This document shows positions 57,837 through 64,000 of a stretch of 64,000 bases of DNA, piece by piece. This DNA comes from JANLTP01 sp031363055. GTDB lineage: Bacteria > Pseudomonadota > Gammaproteobacteria > Burkholderiales > Burkholderiaceae_E. Below the pieces are notes generated by a model, which ran no database searches, had not been told where the DNA came from, and saw only the letters and a program-made list of their open reading frames with translations. Each line of letters begins with the position of its first letter. The first letter of the stretch is position 1. Position numbers and translations under genes: made by a program. Where the stretch lies: positions 155,295 to 219,294 of the forward strand of contig JANLTP010000127.1 of the NCBI GenBank assembly GCA_031363055.1, written 5' to 3'.

Positions 57837-59954
57837 ATGCCGCTCAGGATTACGCTGGCCGCACTGTTGCTGCTGCCGCTATTGGGGGTAGCCGCCGCAG
57901 AGGCCTTGGGCTGGCCGTTTTTGAAGCAGCCGATTGCGCATTTCCTGACCCGCACGCTTGATCGAAGCGTCAGCTTTGAGCCAGTTACTGGCTTCGACCC
58001 AGGCGTCGACCTCAAGCCGGGTGATGAAGCGCCTGCGACTACGAGGACATTCAGCGTTCACTTGCTGGGTTCATTTCGACTTCGAGCAGACGCTTTACAG
58101 ATCGCCGCGCCCGCCTGGAGCAAGGCGCCGTTCACAGTATCGGCGCGTCGGTTCGCCCTCGAGCTGCGTTACCTGGATCTGTGGCGATTCCTCAGAGGAC
58201 AACGGCTGCGGATCGAGAACGTGCAAGCGACCTCGCTCGACGCGCATATTGAACGCCTGGCCGACGGCCGAGCATCCTGGCAAACTGAGTCATCGCCAGT
58301 CACTCCAGCATCGGGCGTGACGGTCGATCTGACCCTGCCGATCTTGAACAACGCCCCGATTACTCGAGGCAGCCTGAAGTTTAGCGACGCTATCCTTGAA
58401 AGCGAGATTGACGCAACCTGGTCTCTGAGCGATTCACTGTCTGGCGCGACAACCTCGGGTAGTGACGCCGTTGCAATCGAGCGCGCCACCGCGCTTAAAC
58501 ATCGTGCGGTCTTCTTGATGATCGATGCGACTGGCCACTACAAGAAATTACCTTTGAGCGTTGCGATCAAAACATCCGCCGATCTGGCGACGAATACGGT
58601 CGAAAAACCGTTGAATCGCGTCAACATGCAAGTAGAGGGCACTTTAGGTCGTGCCAAGCTATGGTTTAAAGGCGGCACTCGAGATCTGTTTGAGCTCGAT
58701 AACTTTGATGGTCGATATGTCTTGTCGGGACCGTCCCTGGCCGCAGTAGGCGCCCCGCTGGGGGTGACCTTGCCGAGCACGCCGGCCTTCCGAATTGAAG
58801 GGATCTTGGTCAAGGCAGGTAATGTCTGGCAAACACTGATTGAAAATGCTCAAGTGGGCGACAGCCACCTCGATGGTGCCTTCAGTTACGAGACCGGCGC
58901 TGCACGAGCGACACTGGCCGGCAGGCTTACCGGCAGCCAATTGCTGCTGGAAGATTTGGGACCCGCCATTGGAGGCAAGGAACGCGCCAAAGGCAGTGGC
59001 AAAAACAGTGGCAAAGACGGAGCGAAAACTAGCGCTCGGGTGCTTCCCGATCGCAAGTTTGACTTGCAATTCTTGCGAGCAATGGACGCAAACGTTCTGA
59101 TCGATATTCGGGCAGTCAATTTGAATACCGAAATGCTCGAGCCTTTGCGGCCCTTGCGGGCGCACTTGCAACTCAAAAGCGGTGTCCTGACGCTTGATAA
59201 TATTGACGCCCGGACCGCTGACGGCAACCTGCGTGGCAGCATGGAATTGGATGGGCGCGCACCGTTGGCGCTCTTCAAAACGGACCTGCGCTGGAATGCG
59301 GTTCGCCTCGAACGCTGGATCCGTCAAAAGCGCGCGGCTGGTTTGCCGCCCTACGTTTCAGGAAAATTAAATGGGCGCGCCACACTGCAAGGACAAGGAA
59401 GATCGACTGCCGAAATATTGTCGACTCTGAATGGCCGCTCGCACACCGAATTGCTGAACGGCTCGATATCCCATCTCGCCATCGAGGTTGGTGGGCTCGA
59501 TATTGCCGAGGCGGCAGGATTACTATTCAAAGGTGACACCGCCTTGACGGTTCAATGCGCAGTGGCCGATATGAATGTTGAACAGGGACTGTTCAAGCCT
59601 CGAGTAATGGTCATTGACACGATCGATTCAGTGGTGTCGGTAGACGGCGCGTTGTCGCTGGCCAACGAGTCACTGGACCTGCGACTGGTGGTGCTGCCAA
59701 AGGATTTCAGCCCGGTGACCTTGCGCTCGCCATTGCATGTCCGCGGTAGTCTCGCCAACCCGGATGTCTCGGTCGAAAAGCAAGCCTTGAGCCTGAAGTT
59801 GGCCAGTTCCCTGTTGCTGAGTCTGTTGAATCCACTGGCTGCGTTCATTCCGCTGATTGACGCCGGTGACGCTGGACAAGCGCAAGACACATCAGCCGGT
59901 TGTCGAAAGCTGATGCAACGGCGACCGGCTACCAAATTACAAACGATTCAATAA
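57837..59954 (+). CDS. AsmA-family envelope protein
   Basis: A 705-residue protein anchored by an N-terminal helix (ITLAALLLLPLLGVAAAEALGW) with a large periplasmic part. It shows AsmA features: RYLDLWRFLRGQRLRIENVQATSLDAHIERLADGRASW early, many short beta-strand repeats, and the C-terminal AsmA_2 block (LNGRSHTELLNGSISHLAIEVGGLDIAE, DTIDSVVSVDGALSLANESLDLRLVVLPKDFSP, RSPLHVRGSLANPDVSVE). AsmA-like proteins are thought to carry or organise phospholipids between membranes. A Lys/Gly-rich insert (near 385-400) is unusual. Coupled to the small membrane protein upstream. Confidence 0.88.
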   Translation: MPLRITLAALLLLPLLGVAAAEALGWPFLKQPIAHFLTRTLDRSVSFEPVTGFDPGVDLKPGDEAPATTRTFSVHLLGSFRLRADALQIAAPAWSKAPFTVSARRFALELRYLDLWRFLRGQRLRIENVQATSLDAHIERLADGRASWQTESSPVTPASGVTVDLTLPILNNAPITRGSLKFSDAILESEIDATWSLSDSLSGATTSGSDAVAIERATALKHRAVFLMIDATGHYKKLPLSVAIKTSADLATNTVEKPLNRVNMQVEGTLGRAKLWFKGGTRDLFELDNFDGRYVLSGPSLAAVGAPLGVTLPSTPAFRIEGILVKAGNVWQTLIENAQVGDSHLDGAFSYETGAARATLAGRLTGSQLLLEDLGPAIGGKERAKGSGKNSGKDGAKTSARVLPDRKFDLQFLRAMDANVLIDIRAVNLNTEMLEPLRPLRAHLQLKSGVLTLDNIDARTADGNLRGSMELDGRAPLALFKTDLRWNAVRLERWIRQKRAAGLPPYVSGKLNGRATLQGQGRSTAEILSTLNGRSHTELLNGSISHLAIEVGGLDIAEAAGLLFKGDTALTVQCAVADMNVEQGLFKPRVMVIDTIDSVVSVDGALSLANESLDLRLVVLPKDFSPVTLRSPLHVRGSLANPDVSVEKQALSLKLASSLLLSLLNPLAAFIPLIDAGDAGQAQDTSAGCRKLMQRRPATKLQTIQ

Positions 59955-59996
59955 TTGAACTAACGGACTAGTGAATAAAAGAATAAGTGAGTTTCG

Positions 59997-60404
59997 ATGA
60001 ATAAATACTTCATAGCTTGGGGCGCGACCACCGTCGTCATGGTCGCCCTGGATTTGCTATGGCTTGGCGTCGTTGCCAAACCGTACTATCAACAATCGAT
60101 CGGACATCTGCTCACGGCGCAGCCGAGGATAGCGGTCATCATCTTGTTTTATGCGCTTTATGCGCTAGGCCTGGTCATCTTTGCGGTCATACCCCAGGGT
60201 GGTTCAAGCGGTTTACTGCAGACGGCCCTGTATGGCGCGATGTTCGGCTTTTTCGCCTATGCGACTTATGACCTGACCAACCTGGCAACGCTCAAAGGCT
60301 GGCCGATCGGCATTGCCTTGCTCGATATGGCCTGGGGAACCCTGGTCAGCACGGTTTCCGCCAGCGTCGGCAAATATGCGGTCGATTGGTTCACGAAGAC
60401 CTGA
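59997..60404 (+). CDS. DUF2177 membrane protein
   Basis: A 135-residue protein with four membrane helices: FIAWGATTVVMVALDLLWLGVV, IAVIILFYALYALGLVIFAVI, LLQTALYGAMFGFFAYATYDLTNLATLKGW and MAWGTLVSTVSASVGKYA. The DLLWLG and YATYDLTNLATLKGW blocks are diagnostic of DUF2177. Molecular role unknown. It follows the AsmA gene by 42 bases and may be in the same transcript. Confidence 0.9.
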   Translation: MNKYFIAWGATTVVMVALDLLWLGVVAKPYYQQSIGHLLTAQPRIAVIILFYALYALGLVIFAVIPQGGSSGLLQTALYGAMFGFFAYATYDLTNLATLKGWPIGIALLDMAWGTLVSTVSASVGKYAVDWFTKT

Positions 60405-60451
60405 TTTCGGCGGTCCTGACGTCCATTCAGCTTCCCTCTACCTTCCCACTT

Positions 60452-60488
60452 ACATCCACTATACATCCGCCTGACATCCATATGGATG
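60452..60488. promoter_or_regulatory. Iterated ACATCC sites ahead of the ribbon-helix-helix gene
   Basis: ACATCC occurs at 60452, 60463 and 60474, exactly 11 bases apart, so on one face of the helix. The last is completed as the palindrome CATCCATATGGATG (60475-60488). Ribbon-helix-helix repressors bind such spaced short repeats next to their own genes; the coding start is 17 bases further on. Confidence 0.6.
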
Positions 60489-60504
60489 GTGTTACCATGT
60501 CTCG

Positions 60505-60987
60505 ATGGATTCCAACCGAAAATCAACCGGTCCAAACCCGAGCGACGAACAGGCGGACGACCCAGACTCGGGCATCCCCGCGAGTGCCGTCGCTCGAAAA
60601 CTCGCCGACTCCGAAAAGATCACTATCAACCTCGGATTTGTCGATCTTGGCCACATTGACCTGCTGGTATCGGAGCGCTTTTACGGCAACCGCTCAGACT
60701 TTATTCGTACCGCCATTCGAAACCAGCTCAATCACCACGCAGACGTGGTCAAGCAGGTGGTTTCCCGAAAAATGCTCGTGCTCGGGTTGCAGCATTTCGG
60801 CGTAGTCGATTTGCGCGCGCTGCAAGTCGCACAACAGCGTCTGAATATTCGTGTACTTGGCCTCGTCACCATCGCTCAAGACGTGACGCCCGAGCTTGCA
60901 CTGGCCACGATTGAATCGCTCGATGTACTCGGCGCGCTGCATGCCAGTCCTGCGGTCAAGGCGGCGCTGGCCAGCCGAATACGATAA
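60505..60987 (+). CDS. CopG-like ribbon-helix-helix regulator
   Basis: A 160-residue protein. A polar N-terminal tail (about 1-35) leads into a ribbon-helix-helix domain (KITINLGFVDLGHIDLLVSERFYGNRSDFIRTAIRNQLNHH): the strand binds the DNA major groove and the GNRSDFIRTAIR helix dimerises. The C-terminal ~75 residues (LRALQVAQQRLNIRVLGLVTIAQDVTPELALATIESLDVLGALH) form a second domain of unknown ligand. It lies 31 bases upstream of a PHB-depolymerase-like esterase and likely controls it and itself through the repeats just upstream. Confidence 0.85.
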   Translation: MDSNRKSTGPNPSDEQADDPDSGIPASAVARKLADSEKITINLGFVDLGHIDLLVSERFYGNRSDFIRTAIRNQLNHHADVVKQVVSRKMLVLGLQHFGVVDLRALQVAQQRLNIRVLGLVTIAQDVTPELALATIESLDVLGALHASPAVKAALASRIR

Positions 60988-61018
60988 CGCTCACACAGTC
61001 TCTTTTCTGAAAGACCGA

Positions 61019-62323
61019 ATGAATCATCACTATCAAGCCCTCATGCGTGCTGCCACCGAATTGACCCGTATCGGTCAATTGCGCGAGGCCACCGATCTTA
61101 TTCAACGCGCGCTCAAAGGCGACCATCAGGACATCGATAACGATATCAGCAGTCAAGTCGACAGCCCATCTGAATCCGTTGTCGAGTCAACTCACCACAA
61201 GGTTCGCACGCACAGTGTGAGTATCCTGGATTCTGACGGAATTGAAATTGAGATTGCCGAGCAGACGACAACGCAGTCTGGCGAAGTCGAGGTCAGCGCC
61301 GGCAAGGTCGGCGCGGGCAAGTTCATCGAAGGCCGCCATAGCCATGCCGCATTGGCGCGCGACTACAAACTGTATTTACCACCGGATCTGCCACCCGATC
61401 GGCCAGCGAATCTGTTATCGGATCTGCCCCTGGACAAAGCCAACGGCCACGCCAGCCATGGCGGACGCAAACGCCCGCTGGTGGTCATGCTGCATGGCTG
61501 CACACAGGACGCCAACGACTTTTCGGTCGGTACCGGCATGAACGAATACGCGCGTCAGCAGGGCTTCTTTGTGCTGTACCCTGAGCAGTCGCAGCAGGCG
61601 AATCCATCGCGCTGCTGGAACTGGTTCAAGCATAACCATCAGCGCCGAGGCAGCGGCGAGCCTGCGTTGTTGGCCAGTTTGACCTTGCAGGTGATTCAAC
61701 AATACGACCTCGATCCGCAACGCGTCTATATCGCCGGGCTGTCGGCCGGCGGTGCGATGGCTGCGATCATGGCCGACGCGTATCCGGACATTTATGCAGC
61801 GGTCGGTATTCACTCCGGCTTGGCAACAGGAGTAGCCACGAATGTGTCCGAGGCGATGAGCGCCATGAAGAATGGCCGCGCCCAGTCTCAAGCGATACAT
61901 AAGACAAGACTGGATTTAAAGCACGAATCAACCGCCGTCGCAACCATCGTATTCCACGGCGACCGGGACACTACCGTCCATCCAGGCAACGGCGATCAGG
62001 TGCTGCAAGCCGCGCTGACGAAGGCCAGCGACGGTGGTCGGTTAAACGGTAGTCGGTCAGACGGTGGTCGGTCAGACGGTATCGATTCGTCGCGCGATTC
62101 AGTGCGAATCGAGAAAGGTATCTCGAGCAAAGGCAAAAACTACACGCGAACTATTCATTGCAATCAAGCGGGCAAGGCGCGCGCCGAGCATTGGTTGATA
62201 CACGGCGCAGGGCATGCATGGTCCGGGGGCCAGTCGGCTGGGTCTTACACCGATCCGACAGGCCCGGATGCGACCCGTGAAATGCTGCGCTTTTTTCTGG
62301 CGCAGACTCCCGGTCTCAATTGA
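61019..62323 (+). CDS. PHB-depolymerase-family esterase
   Basis: A 434-residue alpha/beta hydrolase related to the enzyme at 30180. It starts MNHHYQALMRAATELTRIGQLREATDLIQRAL, the usual lead of this family, with no signal peptide. The core has YKLYLPPDLP, LVVMLHGCTQ, RCWNWFKHNHQRRG, Ser242 in IAGLSAGGAMAAI, an Asp in VFHGDRDTTVHPGN and a His in HGAGHAWSGG. A low-complexity insert near 335-355 is made of tandem (G/S)RSDGG-type units from short DNA repeats. Likely an intracellular esterase of polyester or related substrates. Probably in one operon with the ribbon-helix-helix gene. Confidence 0.88.
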   Translation: MNHHYQALMRAATELTRIGQLREATDLIQRALKGDHQDIDNDISSQVDSPSESVVESTHHKVRTHSVSILDSDGIEIEIAEQTTTQSGEVEVSAGKVGAGKFIEGRHSHAALARDYKLYLPPDLPPDRPANLLSDLPLDKANGHASHGGRKRPLVVMLHGCTQDANDFSVGTGMNEYARQQGFFVLYPEQSQQANPSRCWNWFKHNHQRRGSGEPALLASLTLQVIQQYDLDPQRVYIAGLSAGGAMAAIMADAYPDIYAAVGIHSGLATGVATNVSEAMSAMKNGRAQSQAIHKTRLDLKHESTAVATIVFHGDRDTTVHPGNGDQVLQAALTKASDGGRLNGSRSDGGRSDGIDSSRDSVRIEKGISSKGKNYTRTIHCNQAGKARAEHWLIHGAGHAWSGGQSAGSYTDPTGPDATREMLRFFLAQTPGLN

Positions 62324-62363
62324 TCGACTCCTGAATTCAGGCAATCGACTCCTGAGCTTAGGT
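62323..62363. repeat. Two ~20-bp direct repeats
   Basis: ATCGACTCCTGAATTCAGG (from 62323) and ATCGACTCCTGAGCTTAGG (from 62344) are 21 bases apart between two convergent genes. The first contains the palindrome CCTGAATTCAGG, which could form a weak hairpin. Confidence 0.6.
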
Positions 62364-62627
62364 AATTGACTTGCGACGAACCAGATTGACCACTGCCAAC
62401 AAGATCAGCGCGCCAACCAACGATACCGCCAGTGATGGCAGGCTGAAGTTATCCTGATTGATGGTGCCCACGCCCATCAGCGGCGATAACAGCCAACCGC
62501 CGATCATGGCGCCTACGATGCCGACCACAACGTTCAGCAGGATGCCTTGCTGACCGTTGGTTTTCATCATGACGCTTGCCAGCCATCCAATGAGACCGCC
62601 CATAACTAACCAGATAATGAAGTTCAT
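62358..62627 (-). CDS. GlsB/YeaQ/YmgE-family stress membrane protein
   Basis: An 89-residue protein with three membrane helices. It begins MNFIIWLVMGGLIGWLASVMM and continues with GILLNVVVGIVGAMIGGWLLSP and LAVSLVGALILLAVVNLVRRK, the standard transglycosylase-associated/GlsB pattern with glycine-rich helices. Members are induced by envelope and general stress; exact role unknown. Single gene. Confidence 0.92.
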   Translation of the reverse strand: MNFIIWLVMGGLIGWLASVMMKTNGQQGILLNVVVGIVGAMIGGWLLSPLMGVGTINQDNFSLPSLAVSLVGALILLAVVNLVRRKSIT

Positions 62628-62938
62628 GATTTCTCTCTCAAAGAAAGCGCAGTGCCTTACACGGGCTACGACGCAGGGTTTGCAATAGTCGAAGACGACC
62701 GGTTGAGTTTGCTTGTAACGAACGCCCTGCGCTGTCAGACGAACCGCCGATTACACGCCAGAATGCACTCCGTTCGCGCCGGCGTAGTCCTTCGCCAGGT
62801 TCCAGCGCGATTTTTCACGCCAGGTTCCCTGGAAACTACGATCGCCTTGGTGTGCTGGCGCACGGACAATCGCTGACGGCAAGCGGAAAATTCTTCTCTT
62901 CAGCGTCGCCAGTCGCTTTACCTTCCCAGGAGATCCAC
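62628..62938. other. Intergenic region
   Basis: A 311-base gap between divergent genes. CGCAGGG near 62671 and CCCTGCG near 62727 are complementary but far apart. No gene, RNA or clear promoter recognised; it should hold promoters for both neighbours. Confidence 0.4.
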
Positions 62939-63361
62939 TTGAACAAAGAAGACCCCCCAACATCCTTCGGCGTCTTCAAGCCGGTAGGACATATTCTGAT
63001 TGCCTTTCGCAGCGTGAATCAATTGCAATCGGCCACCGACCTGTTGATTGCGCAGGGTTTCGAAGCAGCAGATCTGACCCGATATTCCCCGCAAGAAATG
63101 ATTGCCCAGGTCGACCAGGATCTGGTCGAAGCCAGCCCGCTGGCGTCGTTGGGTCATGAACTCGATTTCATCCGCGCGCATCGCGCATTGGCCGAAGCCG
63201 GTTGTCATTTTCTCGTAGTCAAAGCCGAAGGCGATGAGAAGGTCGAGCTCGTGGCCCATATTGCACGGACCGCTCAAGCGGTTCGCGCGCAGCGCTACGG
63301 CCGCTTGGTGATTGAAGAGATCATCGACCAAAAGCCCGGCGAGGAGGCGGGTTCGGTTTGA
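62939..63361 (+). CDS. Hypothetical cytoplasmic protein
   Basis: A 140-residue protein. A TTG start at 62939 is chosen because a consensus AGGAGA ribosome site lies six to seven bases upstream; the frame is open to an ATG at 62852 with no such site. The sequence has an alternating strand/helix order (HILIAFRSVNQLQSATDLLIAQGFEAADLTRYS, FLVVKAEGDEKVELVAHIARTAQAVRAQRYGRLVIEEII) suggesting an alpha/beta stress-type domain that senses or binds something. No signal or membrane segment. Similar short proteins occur near stress genes; function unknown. Confidence 0.7.
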   Translation: MNKEDPPTSFGVFKPVGHILIAFRSVNQLQSATDLLIAQGFEAADLTRYSPQEMIAQVDQDLVEASPLASLGHELDFIRAHRALAEAGCHFLVVKAEGDEKVELVAHIARTAQAVRAQRYGRLVIEEIIDQKPGEEAGSV

Positions 63362-63401
63362 CGCAGTTTGCGGATTCGCTACCCGAGTGCCGCGTGTCAA
63401 A

Positions 63402-64000
63402 CTAGTTGCGGCGCCCGCCCGGCAATTTGGTGCGGATGAAATTCTCGGCATCATCGATGGCGTAAGGCAATTGAACGCCGCCGATATGGCTCATTTCGTC
63501 GTAGAACGTAAAGTGCCGCTGACCCTGCCAGTTTTGTTTGCCGGGATGCTCGGCGTCAACCCAGGGCATATCCGGCGCGCCACACTCGTTCGGATGTGAG
63601 GTTACGGTTCGTTCGGCCAGACCGGGAACATAACGCACACTGAGGTGCGAATTACGAAATCCACCCATGGATCGGACCAGGTCACAAGACTGTTTAGGCG
63701 GAACAACTTCGTCGCGCGCACCGTGCACCACCAGCAGCGATCCGCCGAAGCTGCTGAGGGCGGAGGCGGAATACAGCGGTGAGCGTGCGCGGTAAGCAGC
63801 CGATGCGACTTGGGGCGTGCCGATGGTCGTCGACGCTTGTGTTATGAACTGCGTCAATTCAGGATCGGCGCCGGGTTGCACAGCGCGCGCTTGCGAGTAC
63901 TCGTAAAGCATTGACCACTCGGTCGGGCCGAACACATCGGCGACCACCTTTGCCGGAACTCCGCGGGCAATCATTTGCAAACTGATGCAACCGCCGTGCG
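63402..64000 (-). CDS. Alpha/beta hydrolase (prolyl-oligopeptidase-like), truncated by window edge
   Basis: The frame stays open through the right edge, so the N-terminal part is outside the window. The residues ahead of the first internal start read HGGCIS, consistent with a nucleophile-elbow region, followed by VADVFGPTEWSMLYEYSQ, then LLVVHGARDEVVPPKQSCDLV (catalytic Asp) and FYDEMSHIGG (catalytic His). This is the S9/alpha-beta-hydrolase C-terminal layout. The substrate may be a peptide or ester; export cannot be judged without the N terminus. Confidence 0.75.
   Translation of the reverse strand, partial: HGGCISLQMIARGVPAKVVADVFGPTEWSMLYEYSQARAVQPGADPELTQFITQASTTIGTPQVASAAYRARSPLYSASALSSFGGSLLVVHGARDEVVPPKQSCDLVRSMGGFRNSHLSVRYVPGLAERTVTSHPNECGAPDMPWVDAEHPGKQNWQGQRHFTFYDEMSHIGGVQLPYAIDDAENFIRTKLPGGRRN

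Overview
The window looks like the chromosome of a moderately GC-rich Gram-negative bacterium, most likely a betaproteobacterium close to Burkholderiales. The reasons are the gshA-gshB-EIIA-HPr-EI operon beside a TorF-porin/glnK/amtB operon, the adjacent ubiK and comM genes, the sigma-54 and NtrC-type regulation, and many short stress-membrane genes. This placement is inferred from gene content and order. I saw no rRNA, tRNA, CRISPR array or insertion sequence.

Region 1 (0-12 kb) is core metabolism. It holds an incomplete phosphotransferase chain (EI, HPr, mannose-type EIIA) in one operon with glutathione synthesis. Next to it is the ammonium operon torF-glnK-amtB, preceded by a sigma-54 promoter and an NtrC-like site; its AmtB carries an OmpA-like domain. 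ubiK, comM and fumC follow.

Region 2 (12-29.7 kb) is envelope and accessory. It contains a 2944-residue cyclic beta-1,2-glucan synthase coupled to a trypsin-like protease, an ECF sigma factor without an anti-sigma gene, and a small oxidoreductase/hydrolase operon. It also has a receiver protein lacking its phosphorylation site, an L,D-transpeptidase-like protein, a secreted Pro/Gln/Ser-rich protein, a DUF4331 protein with a short lipoprotein, and a glycosyltransferase.

Region 3 (29.9-45.4 kb) is signalling. A small membrane-protein gene has its last ~29 bp repeated twice downstream; the copies bracket a PHB-depolymerase-like esterase and a VapBC toxin-antitoxin pair. A 1114-residue hybrid kinase follows. 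Then comes an isolated rpoN with a consensus sigma-54 promoter of its own, an NtrC-family regulator, and a degenerate kinase also preceded by a sigma-54-type promoter. A proton antiporter and another hybrid kinase close the region.

Region 4 (45.4-64 kb) is rich in stress and envelope genes: a BON lipoprotein, speD and speE, a catalase-fold protein that has lost its heme residues, and DUF1328, DUF883 and holin-like membrane proteins. It also holds a third hybrid kinase, a sugar-dehydrogenase pseudogene, a 24-residue membrane peptide, a Crp/Fnr regulator, an AsmA protein, a ribbon-helix-helix regulator with three 11-bp-spaced repeats ahead of it, a second esterase, a GlsB-type protein, and a hydrolase cut by the window edge.
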